A DNA stretch of 64,000 nucleotides from Maribacter sp. PR1 (GTDB taxonomy: Bacteria; Bacteroidota; Bacteroidia; Flavobacteriales; Flavobacteriaceae), in NCBI RefSeq assembly GCF_028464145.1, contig NZ_JAQPCG010000002.1, positions 62,001-126,000 of the forward strand. The letters run 5' to 3'. The notes below the pieces were generated by a model, which saw only the letters and a program-made list of their open reading frames with translations, searched no databases and was not told where the DNA came from. The position numbers were made by a program, and so were the translations under genes. Shown here piece by piece: positions 34,727-43,484 of the stretch (the stretch's first letter is position 1; each line of letters opens with the position of its first letter).

Positions 34727-35138
34727 ATTTCATTTTGAAACTGATTTTAAACTTACTGAAACCAAAAAACATGCTGATTGGGTAGAGCGCATTTGTGTTT
34801 CGGAAGGATATAGCGCGGGTGATATTAACTTTATATTTTGTGATGATTCCTTTCTGTTGGAAATTAATAAAAAACATCTTCAACATGATACCTACACAGA
34901 TATTATAACTTTCGATTATACTATCGGGAGGAAAATTTCTGGAGACATTTATATTTCTATTGAAAGGGTTCAAGAAAATGCAGAAACCTATGGTGTTTCA
35001 TTAACAAATGAACTTTTAAGAGTCATGGCTCACGGTCTACTACATTTAGCGGGATATCAGGATAAAAAAGAAAAGCACATAAAAGAAATGCGCTTTAAGG
35101 AAGAAGAAAAAATTAAAATGTTCCACGTGGAACAATAG
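34719..35138 (+). CDS. ybeY: Endoribonuclease YbeY
   Basis: YbeY is a metal-dependent RNase used in 16S rRNA 3'-end maturation and ribosome quality control. The signature is RVMAHGLLHLAGYQDKKEK with zinc ligands His105 and His109. The usual third His is Asp115, a variation I recall as common in Bacteroidota. ITFDYTIGRKISGDIYIS is the conserved central strand pair. At 139 residues it has normal length. The last codons (FHVEQ) are written by a parS palindrome, so the C terminus is partly dictated by that site. It overlaps the DUF4175 gene by 8 bp and precedes mnmG by 2 bp. Confidence 0.95.
   Translation: MIEFHFETDFKLTETKKHADWVERICVSEGYSAGDINFIFCDDSFLLEINKKHLQHDTYTDIITFDYTIGRKISGDIYISIERVQENAETYGVSLTNELLRVMAHGLLHLAGYQDKKEKHIKEMRFKEEEKIKMFHVEQ
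35119..35134. other. parS-type ParB binding site 1
   Basis: TGTTCCACGTGGAACA is a perfect 16-bp palindrome. It fits the widespread parS pattern TGTTnCACGTGnAACA. It overlaps the end of ybeY and lies 6 bp before the mnmG start. A second copy follows mnmG. ParB loads here and spreads to organise the origin region in chromosome segregation; no parA or parB gene is in the window. Confidence 0.88.
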
Positions 35139-35140
35139 AT

Positions 35141-37009
35141 ATGTTTGGAGAAGAATATGATGTAATAGTAGTCGGAGGAGGTCATGCCGGAGCGGAGGCC
35201 ACAGCCGCCGCAGCCAATATGGGATCGAAAACTCTTTTGGTAACCATGAACTTGCAGACTATAGGACAAATGTCCTGTAATCCGGCAATGGGCGGAATAG
35301 CTAAAGGTCAAATAGTTAGGGAAATAGATGCCTTAGGTGGATATAGCGGAATAATCACGGATAAATCTGCTATACAATTTAAGATGCTGAATAAATCCAA
35401 AGGACCAGCTATGTGGAGTCCAAGGGCTCAAAGCGATAGAATGCGATTCGCTGAGGAATGGAGGCTAGCTCTAGAACGCACTCCAAATGTTGATTTCTAT
35501 CAGGAAATGGTCAATGGATTACTTATTGAAGATGATAAGGTTGTCGGCGTAAGAACATCACTAGGTCTAGAAATTAAAGGGAAATCGGTAATTCTTACCA
35601 ATGGGACATTTTTGAATGGCCTTATCCATATAGGTGAAAAACAGTTTGGTGGAGGTAGAGCGGGAGAAAAAGCCGCAACCGGCATAACCGAACAATTAAC
35701 CCAACTCGGTTTTGAAAGTGGAAGAATGAAGACTGGTACTCCACCAAGAGTCGATGGTAGATCGCTAGACTATTCCAAAATGATTGTTCAGCCAGGAGAT
35801 GAGAAACCTGAAAAATTTTCTTATTCCGATACTCCAATCTTAAAAACACAGCGAGAATGTCATATGACCCATACAAGTAAGTTGGTCCACGACCTGCTTC
35901 GAGAAGGTTTTGACAGGTCTCCCATGTTTAACGGAAGAATTAAAAGTATAGGACCAAGATATTGCCCTTCTATCGAAGACAAAATTAATAGATTTTCAGA
36001 TAAGGATTCCCATCAAATGTTTATTGAACCAGAAGGCTGGGACACCGTAGAAGTATATGTAAACGGATTTTCCACATCCTTACCCGAAGATGTACAGTTT
36101 AAAGCATTAAGGTCTGTTAAAGGATTTGAAAAAGTAAAGTTTTTTAGACCTGGATACGCGATAGAATACGATTACTTTCCACCTACTCAATTAAAGCACA
36201 CATTAGAAACAAAACTTATAGATAACTTATATTTTGCAGGGCAAATCAATGGAACAACAGGTTATGAAGAGGCCGCATCTCAAGGATTAATGGCTGCAAT
36301 CAATGCTCATCTAAAAATTAATGAAAAAGAACCCTTTATATTAAAACGAGATGAAGCCTATATTGGTGTTTTAATTGATGATTTAATCACCAAAGGAACG
36401 GAAGAGCCCTACAGAATGTTTACCTCAAGAGCAGAATACCGAACTTTATTGAGACAAGATAATGCAGATCTTAGGTTAACACCTAAAGGATATGAAATTG
36501 GTCTAGCCAAAAAACATCGTATGGAAAAAATGGAAGATAAGTTAAGTAAGTCTAAATCTTTCGTTGAATTCTTTAAACAAACTAGTGTACTCCCAGAAGA
36601 AATTAACCCGATTTTAAATGAAATTGAATCTTCACCAATTAGGCAATCCGATAAAATGTTTAAATTATTCTCAAGGCCTAAAGTAACCATGGACCACATG
36701 CTAACTTTAGAACCTGTAACCAAATTTGTTAAAGAAAACAACTTGAACAATGAAGTATTGGAACAAACCGAAGTTCAAGTAAAGTATTCAGGATATATTG
36801 CAAAAGAAAAGGTAAATGCGGATAAACTTCAAAGACTTGAATCCGTTAAAATTCCACCCAATTTTGATTACAAGAAATTAAACTCGCTTTCATTTGAAGC
36901 GCGTGAAAAACTAACTGCTATCCAACCGGTAACTATATCACAGGCTTCTAGGATTAGCGGTGTAACCCCAAGCGATATAAGTGTTCTTTTAGTATACTTA
37001 GGAAGATAA
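35141..37009 (+). CDS. mnmG: tRNA uridine-5-carboxymethylaminomethyl modification enzyme MnmG (GidA)
   Basis: MnmG with MnmE makes the cmnm5U34 modification in tRNA wobble uridines using FAD. The FAD-binding Rossmann motif VVGGGHAGAEA is at about residues 10-20, followed by the GidA signatures MSCNPAMGGIAKGQIVREID and GPAMWSPRAQSDRMRF. GTPPRVDGRS, QINGTTGYEEAASQGLMAAI and FTSRAEYRTLLRQDNADLR confirm the family. At 622 residues it is full length. Start is ATG. It is flanked on both sides by parS palindromes; in many bacteria gidA lies near the replication origin. It is probably co-transcribed with ybeY. Confidence 0.98.
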   Translation: MFGEEYDVIVVGGGHAGAEATAAAANMGSKTLLVTMNLQTIGQMSCNPAMGGIAKGQIVREIDALGGYSGIITDKSAIQFKMLNKSKGPAMWSPRAQSDRMRFAEEWRLALERTPNVDFYQEMVNGLLIEDDKVVGVRTSLGLEIKGKSVILTNGTFLNGLIHIGEKQFGGGRAGEKAATGITEQLTQLGFESGRMKTGTPPRVDGRSLDYSKMIVQPGDEKPEKFSYSDTPILKTQRECHMTHTSKLVHDLLREGFDRSPMFNGRIKSIGPRYCPSIEDKINRFSDKDSHQMFIEPEGWDTVEVYVNGFSTSLPEDVQFKALRSVKGFEKVKFFRPGYAIEYDYFPPTQLKHTLETKLIDNLYFAGQINGTTGYEEAASQGLMAAINAHLKINEKEPFILKRDEAYIGVLIDDLITKGTEEPYRMFTSRAEYRTLLRQDNADLRLTPKGYEIGLAKKHRMEKMEDKLSKSKSFVEFFKQTSVLPEEINPILNEIESSPIRQSDKMFKLFSRPKVTMDHMLTLEPVTKFVKENNLNNEVLEQTEVQVKYSGYIAKEKVNADKLQRLESVKIPPNFDYKKLNSLSFEAREKLTAIQPVTISQASRISGVTPSDISVLLVYLGR

Positions 37010-37012
37010 ACC

Positions 37013-37032
37013 ATTGTTCCACGTGGAACAAT
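37013..37032. other. parS-type ParB binding site 2
   Basis: ATTGTTCCACGTGGAACAAT is a perfect 20-bp palindrome whose 16-bp core (37015-37030) is identical to the site before mnmG. It lies in the 45-bp gap between mnmG and the methyltransferase gene. Two identical cores 1.9 kb apart are unlikely by chance. Confidence 0.9.
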
Positions 37033-37054
37033 TTATATAAAGCGTAAGAACTAA

Positions 37055-37885
37055 ATGAAAGTTTACCTCCAAACAAAAGATTATTTCCACACACAAGAAA
37101 CCTTTGAATTACTTTATGATTCTGAATTGGATATGTTGGTAACGCATCCTAAACCTGAAAATTTGAATAATTATTATGATAGTAAATCCTATATTTCTCA
37201 CACCGATAGGAAAGAAACTCTAATAGATAAAATCTACCAATTAATAAAAAAATATAGTTTAAAAAAGAAATACAAACTGATTGATACTTTTAAAACAGAA
37301 GAAAAAACGATTCTGGATATTGGTGCTGGCACGGGAGATTTCTTAAAAAAAGGAATTGAAGAGAATTGGAATATCAGTGGAGTAGAACCCAATGCAATAG
37401 CACGAGACATTGCAAAAGAAAAAGGTATTGACTTAGAAAAAGACTTAGAACATCTACCTGAACAAAAATATGATGTAATTACCTTATGGCACGTCTTAGA
37501 GCATCTACCAAATCTAGAAAATCAAATAAAAAAAATTATAACGAAACTTAAACCTAATGGGTATTTGTTCGTTGCTGTACCTAACTATAAATCCTATGAT
37601 GCACAAAAATACAAACATCATTGGGCTGCATACGACACACCCAGACATTTATGGCATTTCTCACAAAACTCAATAAGCAAGCTTTTTAATAATTATAAAC
37701 TGAAAGTTGTAAATACCAAACCCATGTATTTCGACTCTTTCTATGTTTCACTATTATCTGAGAAATATAAAACAGGCAGACCAAATTATTTTCGTGCCTT
37801 TTGGAATGGACTTATATCGAATATTAAGGCGATTAGAACAAAAGAATATTCTTCAATCATATATATATTGAAAAAAGAAAACTAA
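37055..37885 (+). CDS. Class I SAM-dependent methyltransferase
   Basis: The Rossmann motif ILDIGAGTGDFLKKGIE (about residues 89-105) and the acidic motif SGVEPNAIARDIA are typical of class I SAM methyltransferases. The post-motif DVITLWHVLEHLPNLENQ and the loop YKHHWAAYDTPRHLWHFSQN match the Methyltransf_23 group found near envelope-polysaccharide genes in Bacteroidota. The N-terminal zinc-ribbon-like region of relatives appears without its Cys residues here (LLYDSELDMLVTHPKP). Substrate unknown. It follows mnmG and parS site 2; whether it is in the same transcript is unclear. Confidence 0.88.
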   Translation: MKVYLQTKDYFHTQETFELLYDSELDMLVTHPKPENLNNYYDSKSYISHTDRKETLIDKIYQLIKKYSLKKKYKLIDTFKTEEKTILDIGAGTGDFLKKGIEENWNISGVEPNAIARDIAKEKGIDLEKDLEHLPEQKYDVITLWHVLEHLPNLENQIKKIITKLKPNGYLFVAVPNYKSYDAQKYKHHWAAYDTPRHLWHFSQNSISKLFNNYKLKVVNTKPMYFDSFYVSLLSEKYKTGRPNYFRAFWNGLISNIKAIRTKEYSSIIYILKKEN

Positions 37886-38098
37886 TTGATTTAGAATAGC
37901 TCAGTGGGCAGTACTTACCAAGAACCATATACATCATGCCCAATATTATAAACAGTCTTTAAATGGTCTAAAAAGCGTATATATATAATAGGTTAAATTT
38001 ATAAATTATAATATTACTATAAATTAAAACTATATAAAGTGAATTCTTAATTTTATCAATAAACCCACTTTTGAAAACATCAATACAAAAAGCTTTGT

Positions 38099-38106
38099 TA
38101 CTTTTG
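38099..38106 (+). promoter_or_regulatory. Candidate -7 box of OmpH-like gene promoter
   Basis: TACTTTTG, the same octamer seen before glnS, lies 21 bp before the ATG. A TTG at 38071-38073 is 25 bp upstream, slightly beyond the usual spacing. Confidence 0.45.
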
Positions 38107-38127
38107 CCCAACTTTAAAAAACAGAAG

Positions 38128-38634
38128 ATGAAAAAAATAATATTAGGATTAATCGCATTAATGGCAATATCCTGTCAGCAAGAAAAAATTGCTTTTGTTG
38201 ATAATGTAAAACTTATGAACGAATATCAAGAAAAAATTGACATTGAAACAAAATTCAAAGAAAAAGCAGAAGTTCTAGGAAAGAAAAGGGATAGTATCTC
38301 CCAAGCTTTTCAGGCTGAGGCCTCTGAGTTTCAAACTAGGGCTCAACAGATGTCCCAATCCAAAGCGCAAGAGGAATATGCGCAGTTCCAACAAAGAGGC
38401 CAACAAATGGGTCAACAACTTCAAATGGAAGACCAACAACTGCAACTTGCCGGTCAAACAGAAATGGATAGTGTAGTTAGCAAAGTAAAAAAAGAAATTG
38501 AAGCCTTCGGTAAGGCTAATGGATACAGTTATATTCTAGGAGGTGGTGATGGAGGTAGCGTTCTTTATGGTAAAGAGACTAACGATATTACAGAGGAAAT
38601 AATCAAACTGTTAAACGATAATTATAAAAAATAG
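38128..38634 (+). CDS. OmpH/Skp-like periplasmic chaperone, lipoprotein form
   Basis: Start chosen at the Met opening MKKIILGLIALMAISCQQ, a lipoprotein signal with lipobox Cys 16; a TTG frame would add 19 residues. The mature protein follows the OmpH/Skp pattern: IAFVDNVKLMNEYQEKIDIE at the N-terminal strand, a long Gln/Glu-rich helical hairpin (about 40-115), and the returning strands EAFGKANGYSYILGGGDGGS and VLYGKETNDITEEIIKLLN. Skp-type chaperones hold outer-membrane proteins during transit. A lipid anchor is unusual for E. coli Skp but fits Bacteroidota. It is monocistronic, ending at a strong hairpin. Confidence 0.88.
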   Translation: MKKIILGLIALMAISCQQEKIAFVDNVKLMNEYQEKIDIETKFKEKAEVLGKKRDSISQAFQAEASEFQTRAQQMSQSKAQEEYAQFQQRGQQMGQQLQMEDQQLQLAGQTEMDSVVSKVKKEIEAFGKANGYSYILGGGDGGSVLYGKETNDITEEIIKLLNDNYKK

Positions 38635-38650
38635 AGGATAAGTAAACCAA

Positions 38651-38689
38651 ACATTAAAAAAGGACCTTGATAAGGTCCTTTTTTAATGT
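38651..38689. terminator. Bidirectional terminator between OmpH-like and LysE genes
   Basis: An 18-bp perfect inverted repeat (ACATTAAAAAAGGACCTT paired around GAT) has A and T runs inside the stem, so it can end transcription from both convergent genes. The LysE stop codon lies within it. Confidence 0.85.
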
Positions 38690-39351
38690 GTTATATTTTC
38701 AATCTTCTGTTCTATGTCAAACTTATCTTTCGGAATAAAACCCTTGGTTATTAATACCACTCCACAAACAATCAAAATGATTCCAATTCCCTTTTTTATC
38801 AATCTTATCCTAGTACCCGTTAACTTTCGCTTTAATTGCTTTGCCAAAAGAATTTTAAATATATCAGTAACAAAATAGGCCAATATCATTGTAGCAAAAA
38901 AAACTCTTATTCTATACGGTTCATTATCCAAGCTAGGACCAACAATTATTATTATCCCCAACCAAAATACAAGCACTCCTATATTGATAAAATTCAAAAG
39001 GAAACCTTTAATAAAAAGACTTAAATAATCATTTCTTTTGGACTTAATAGGTGCCCCCGCGGTTTTCTTAGATCCATGTTTAAAAAAAATGGTTATCCCA
39101 TAAACCAAAAGAATTACACCTCCAAATACATATAAACCTGGCTGATTGCTAAGGTTTTCCAATAATTGATAACTACTGAAATAAGCAATAGTAATAAAAA
39201 CAATATCAGCCAATATAACCCCTAAATCGAAAATGAGGGCCGCTCGGAATCCTTTAAGGGCACTCGTTTCCAATAAAACAAAGAACACAGGGCCAATCAT
39301 AAAACTTAGAATAAAGCCTAATGGAATTGCCGCATGTATATCCTCCCACAT
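38683..39351 (-). CDS. LysE family translocator
   Basis: The 222-residue protein has about six membrane segments. It opens with DIHAAIPLGFILSFMIGPVF, the Pro-Leu-Gly and GPVF signature of LysE/RhtB exporters, then has LKGFRAALIFDLGVILADIV and the C-terminal VCGVVLITKG segment. Members export amino acids or other small cationic metabolites; the substrate is unknown. It follows the DUF2807 gene with only 7 bp between, so the pair is co-transcribed, probably with rnr further upstream. Confidence 0.9.
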   Translation of the reverse strand: MWEDIHAAIPLGFILSFMIGPVFFVLLETSALKGFRAALIFDLGVILADIVFITIAYFSSYQLLENLSNQPGLYVFGGVILLVYGITIFFKHGSKKTAGAPIKSKRNDYLSLFIKGFLLNFINIGVLVFWLGIIIIVGPSLDNEPYRIRVFFATMILAYFVTDIFKILLAKQLKRKLTGTRIRLIKKGIGIILIVCGVVLITKGFIPKDKFDIEQKIENITH

Positions 39352-39358
39352 ATGTGAC

Positions 39359-40036
39359 CTACATTCTTTTTATGCTACCACCGAAAACAGTCTTTTCCTC
39401 CAGCTTTAATGGATTACCATATACCAAAACCTCACCACCGGCCTTTACTGCAGCCTTTACATATTCAGTAGCATAAATCTCAGCCCTAGATCCTGCATTG
39501 ACATTTACAGTAGAAAATTTAGTTCGTAAACTTTTACCTTCATACACACCACCAGTATTGATTTGAACGTCCTGTAGATTAGAAATACCTGTGGCCCTAA
39601 CTACACCTCCAGATACGGACTTAATTAATAATTGTTCTACTTGGGTAGCTATGCTAATCTCCCCGCCTTCCTGTGCCTTTAACTCCAAAACATCTTGGGT
39701 AATGGTACCTTCGGAAGTAATCCTTGCATCCTCGTTGACATCGATGATCATAATATCATCTGTATAATACAAGTCCACAAATGTTTTATAACCACTAAAG
39801 AATTTCAATAGTTCCATTCTTATTTTTAGGATACCCTCATTATTTACAATTGCAACCTTATCCGTGTTTTCCCCAGTTATTACGGCCTTATTTTCTGAAG
39901 ACCTGATTAGATTAATGGAAATACCATCGAAACCTTTTACTTCTGCAAATTTTTCCAGAGTTTTTGTCAACTTACTTTCCTGAGCAACCAATTTAGGTAC
40001 AGAAAGTACAAACAACAATATTAGAAAATGCTTCAT
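39359..40036 (-). CDS. DUF2807 (head GIN domain) secreted protein
   Basis: A signal peptide (MKHFLILLFVLSVPKLVAQ) is followed by a right-handed beta-solenoid pattern of DUF2807 type: short repeated strands such as ITQDVLELKAQEGGEISIAT, KSVSGGVVRATGISNLQDVQ and TVNVNAGSRAEIYATEYVKA, each turn carrying small residues and Asn or Gly. The family is annotated as putative auto-transporter adhesin in Bacteroidota, but no biochemical role is firm. At 225 residues it is typical. It stands between rnr and the LysE gene, all on the minus strand. Confidence 0.87.
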   Translation of the reverse strand: MKHFLILLFVLSVPKLVAQESKLTKTLEKFAEVKGFDGISINLIRSSENKAVITGENTDKVAIVNNEGILKIRMELLKFFSGYKTFVDLYYTDDIMIIDVNEDARITSEGTITQDVLELKAQEGGEISIATQVEQLLIKSVSGGVVRATGISNLQDVQINTGGVYEGKSLRTKFSTVNVNAGSRAEIYATEYVKAAVKAGGEVLVYGNPLKLEEKTVFGGSIKRM

Positions 40037-40109
40037 TAATCTTATTTAGAAACCTGATAATCAGGTTTTTGATTCAAGGATTCCTAAGAATCAAAATTCA
40101 TTCAAAAAA

Positions 40110-42299
40110 CTATTCCTTCTTACCTATTAAGGAGAAATCCAAATGACGCTTAATCAAATCGGTGTTCTTTACCATTACGATAACTTCATCACCTAATTGA
40201 TACATTTTTTTTGTTCGTTCTCCAACTATGGCATATTGCTTCTCATCAAAGATATAATAATCTCCCTTTATGTCCCGTATGCGAACCATACCTTCACACT
40301 TGTTTTCTATTATCTCAACATAAATTCCCCATTCCGTAACTCCACTAATAACACCAGTAAATTCCTCATCCTTATGATCTTGCATAAATTTAATCTGCAT
40401 ATACTTGATGGAGTCTCTTTCGGCATTAGCGGCCAGACCCTCCATATCGGATGAGTGTTTGCACTTCTCCTCATATTTATCCGCCTTCGCCGAATTTCCT
40501 CCATCTAGATAATGCTGTAATAACCTATGAACCATTACATCTGGGTAACGTCTGATTGGAGAGGTAAAATGTGTATAATAATCGAAGGCTAAGCCATAAT
40601 GTCCAATATTATCCACAGTATATATAGCCTTGCTCATACTACGAATCGCCAATGTATCTACCAAGTTTTGCTCTTTTTGCCCCTTAACATCTTCCAATAA
40701 TTGATTCAGGGAGGCACTAATTGACTTCTTATCCTTAAAGTTAAGTTTATGACCAAACCTAGATACAATTCCATTTAGAGCAATGAGTTTATCCTCATCT
40801 GGGTCATCATGTACCCTGTAAACAAAAGTCTTTTTAGGTTTTTGTTTTCCTATAAACTCGGCTACCTTTCTGTTGGCCAATAACATAAACTCCTCTATTA
40901 GCTTATTGGCATCCTTAGACTCCTTAAAAAAGACCCCTACAGGCTCATTTTGCTCATTAAGGTTAAAACGGACCTCAACCTTATCAAATGAAATTGCTCC
41001 TTGATCCATGCGTTTTTTCCGCATAATCTTAGCAAGCCTATCCATTGTCAAAGTGGCTTCCACAATTTCCGAATCCACGGAATAGCTATCAGTTCTAATA
41101 GATACATTTTCTGGAATATTTCCTTTACCCGTCTCTATTATATGCTGAGCCTCTTCGTAAGCAAATCTCTCATTAGAATTTGTAACCGTTCTGCCAAACC
41201 ACTGATTTCTGATTATTGCTTTTTTATCCAATTCAAAAATCGCAGAAAACGTATATTTCTCTTCATTAGGCCTTAAGGAGCACGCATTATTTGATAGCAC
41301 TTCTGGCAACATCGGCACCACACGGTCTACCAAATATACAGATGTTGCTCGGTCATATGCCTCGTCGTCCAAAATGGTATCCCTATGTAGATAATGCGAT
41401 ACGTCCGCAATATGAATTCCTATTTCATAATTTCCGTTGTCCAAATTTCTAAAAGAAAGTGCATCATCAAAATCCTTGGCATCTTTTGGGTCTATCGTAA
41501 AGGTTAGAACATCCCTCATATCCCTTCGTTTAGCAATCTCCTCTTGCTTAATACTAGTATCCAAAGAATCTGCAAAACGTTGGACCTCAACAGGAAATTC
41601 ATAAGGTAGACCATACTCTGCCAGAATAGAATGTATTTCTGTATTATGTTCGCCAGGCTTACCAAGTACCTCAGTAATTTTTCCATATGGCGAATCCACA
41701 CCATCCGGCCATTCCAAAAGTTCTACAATCACCTTGTCCCCGTCTTCGGCGTCGTTGATTTTATCCTGAGTAATAAAAATATCTGTATACATCCGAAAAT
41801 CCGTAGGACGAACAAACGCAAATGTTTTTTGCATATCAACAATGCCTACAAAGGTATTTTTAAAACGTTCAATAACCTTTACAATTTCACCTTCGAGCTT
41901 CTTGCTTTTTTTACTGGGATAGATATAGACCTCCACAACATCTTTATGGAAAGCCTTATTTAGTTTGTTATTAGGAACAAATACATCATCATCCATACCC
42001 TCTACGACTATATAGGCATTACCACGACCAGTAATATCTACCGTTCCCGTATGATAGGTTTTTGTATTCTCCAAAACCTTATAATTTCCTCTAGACTCTT
42101 CTTGGATACGCTTTTTTTCCTTGAGCTGCGCTAATCTTTTAATCAGTGTATTTCTATCTTGGGTGTCAGTAACCCCAATCTTGGCAGCTATTTGTTTATA
42201 GTTGAAACTTTTTTTAGGCTCCTTCTCCAATACTGTAAAAATCCCTTTGGTAATTTCGTTTTTTCTATGGTTTCTACTCTTCTTATTTTTTTTTGCCAT
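40110..42299 (-). CDS. rnr: Ribonuclease R
   Basis: RNase R is a processive 3'-5' exoribonuclease that degrades structured RNA. The 729-residue protein has an N-terminal winged helix (about 15-75, FNYKQIAAKIGVTDTQDRNT), cold-shock-like beta barrels (about 80-230), the RNB catalytic domain (about 255-580) and a C-terminal S1 domain (about 645-725, FTGVISGVTEWGIYVEIIEN). The catalytic signature TIDPKDAKDFDDALSF supplies the metal-binding Asp residues; the later YTHFTSPIRRYPDVMVHRLL is also diagnostic. Start is ATG and the very basic MAKKNKKSRNHRKNE head is normal. It diverges from rpiB across the candidate origin region. Confidence 0.97.
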   Translation of the reverse strand: MAKKNKKSRNHRKNEITKGIFTVLEKEPKKSFNYKQIAAKIGVTDTQDRNTLIKRLAQLKEKKRIQEESRGNYKVLENTKTYHTGTVDITGRGNAYIVVEGMDDDVFVPNNKLNKAFHKDVVEVYIYPSKKSKKLEGEIVKVIERFKNTFVGIVDMQKTFAFVRPTDFRMYTDIFITQDKINDAEDGDKVIVELLEWPDGVDSPYGKITEVLGKPGEHNTEIHSILAEYGLPYEFPVEVQRFADSLDTSIKQEEIAKRRDMRDVLTFTIDPKDAKDFDDALSFRNLDNGNYEIGIHIADVSHYLHRDTILDDEAYDRATSVYLVDRVVPMLPEVLSNNACSLRPNEEKYTFSAIFELDKKAIIRNQWFGRTVTNSNERFAYEEAQHIIETGKGNIPENVSIRTDSYSVDSEIVEATLTMDRLAKIMRKKRMDQGAISFDKVEVRFNLNEQNEPVGVFFKESKDANKLIEEFMLLANRKVAEFIGKQKPKKTFVYRVHDDPDEDKLIALNGIVSRFGHKLNFKDKKSISASLNQLLEDVKGQKEQNLVDTLAIRSMSKAIYTVDNIGHYGLAFDYYTHFTSPIRRYPDVMVHRLLQHYLDGGNSAKADKYEEKCKHSSDMEGLAANAERDSIKYMQIKFMQDHKDEEFTGVISGVTEWGIYVEIIENKCEGMVRIRDIKGDYYIFDEKQYAIVGERTKKMYQLGDEVIVMVKNTDLIKRHLDFSLIGKKE

Positions 42300-43040
42300 T
42301 CATGTTTCTATTTGTTGGAAAATTACGAATTATAATCCAGTAGCTAGCTCAGGTTTAAAATCATAGTTGTTATCAACATATATACTACTATACTACTTTT
42401 TCTTTTAAAATTTAAAATTAAAATGATGATTATGATAGCCTGTTAATATCTGGTAAAACTTATTTTAAGATAACTTGACTTTGTTAGATACTAATAGTTG
42501 TTGACAATCTATAAATATAAAATAGCAATGAAAATCAAGCTATTAAAAAAGTTATCAGTATGCGTTGATAACCTATTTCAACAGCTATTTATTGATAAGT
42601 TTATGTAAATTTAATGTTAACTAAAACGAAAGATTTCTTAAAAATCGGATTACAGTTTCTTATAATAATATTCGCTTTGTATTTAAAAAGATTGTAATGT
42701 GAAAATTCCTTTATTGAGCAAATTTAGAATTGCTTATTTGTTAACATATTATTAGCACTTTATAACTAATTTCATACTACTAATAAACAACGGAAATAAA
42801 TCATAATAGAAACAATGTTGTAAAGCTTTGATTTTTTGTGGTGAACTTATGGATGTTGTACCTTTGATTATAGTTGTAAGATTCCCAATTGCTTATAATT
42901 GTGGTTCATATAAAAGAACTAAACCATGATATGGGACCTAAATGATTTATTGATGGTAAAAATAATTTTTAGGGCAAATAACATATCTGTAGGAAGAGGA
43001 GTCTAAATATCATCTTCCAAAACAATTTAAATTTATACAG
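42300..43040. other. 741-bp AT-rich intergenic region with DnaA-box-like cluster (candidate oriC)
   Basis: No gene is seen between the divergent rnr and rpiB genes. Four TTATCAnnn 9-mers lie within about 230 bp: TTATCAACA at 42370, TTATCAGTA at 42552, and on the minus strand TTATCAACG at 42563-42571 and TTATCAATA at 42590-42598. Long A/T tracts surround them and could unwind. Two parS sites lie 5-7 kb to the left. The right half carries a promoter for rpiB. Origin function is inference; a promoter-rich spacer is the plain alternative. Confidence 0.45.
42836..42866 (+). promoter_or_regulatory. Candidate promoter of rpiB operon
   Basis: TTG at 42836-42838 and TACCTTTG at 42859-42866 are separated by 20 bp, matching the Bacteroidota -33 and -7 elements. 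The expected transcript would have a leader of about 170 nt before rpiB. Confidence 0.5.
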
Positions 43041-43472
43041 ATGAAAATAGCTATAGGAAATGATCACGCAGGTACAGATTATAAACTTGCAGTCATAGGT
43101 TTATTAAAATCAAAGGATATTGAAGTGGTCAACTACGGAACAGATGGCTCTGATAGTGTGGATTACCCTGATTTTGTGCATCCGGTCGCCCAAGATGTCG
43201 AAGAAGGTAATGTAGACTATGGTATTATTATTTGTGGCAGTGGTAACGGCGCTTCCATGACGGCCAATAAGCACCAAAAAGTGAGAGCCGCCTTGTGTTG
43301 GACCAAAGAAATTGTAGAATTGGCCAGAGAACATAACAATGCCAATATTTTAAGTTTACCTGCAAGATATATTGCACTTCAACAAGCTTTGGAAATGGTA
43401 GATGTTTTCTTAAAAACGCCTTTCGCCGGTGGAAGACATGAAAGGAGAATAGATAAGATACCCTGTAATTAG
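43041..43472 (+). CDS. rpiB: Ribose-5-phosphate isomerase B
   Basis: RpiB interconverts ribose-5-phosphate and ribulose-5-phosphate in the pentose phosphate pathway. The N terminus MKIAIGNDHAGTDYKLAVIG, then VDYPDFVHPVAQDVEEGNVD, IIICGSGNGASMTANKHQKV and LCWTKEIVELAREHNNANIL are all RpiB/LacAB signatures, and FAGGRHERRIDKI closes the protein. In RpiB proteins the active-site Cys is in the GSGNG region (ICGSGNG here). At 143 residues it is full length. It heads a tight operon with a cation transporter, a PH-domain protein and a GNAT enzyme (gaps 12 bp, 12 bp and a TAATG overlap). Confidence 0.96.
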   Translation: MKIAIGNDHAGTDYKLAVIGLLKSKDIEVVNYGTDGSDSVDYPDFVHPVAQDVEEGNVDYGIIICGSGNGASMTANKHQKVRAALCWTKEIVELAREHNNANILSLPARYIALQQALEMVDVFLKTPFAGGRHERRIDKIPCN

Positions 43473-43484
43473 ATTGTAGGCGAA

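Noticed and set aside
37896..37914. tRNA-like D-arm sequence (TAGCTCAGTGGGCAGTAC)
   Set aside because: It matches tRNA positions 8-25 loosely, but no anticodon stem, T-arm or acceptor pairing follows. It is at best a fragment, more likely chance.
40050..40094. Two small hairpins between rnr and the DUF2807 gene
   Set aside because: On the minus strand neither is followed by a convincing T run, so I did not call a terminator. The genes may simply be one transcript.
42813..42821. AATGTTGTA resembling the SprB-locus direct repeat
   Set aside because: No partner repeat 21 bp away and no correctly spaced TTTG box on the matching strand, so probably chance.
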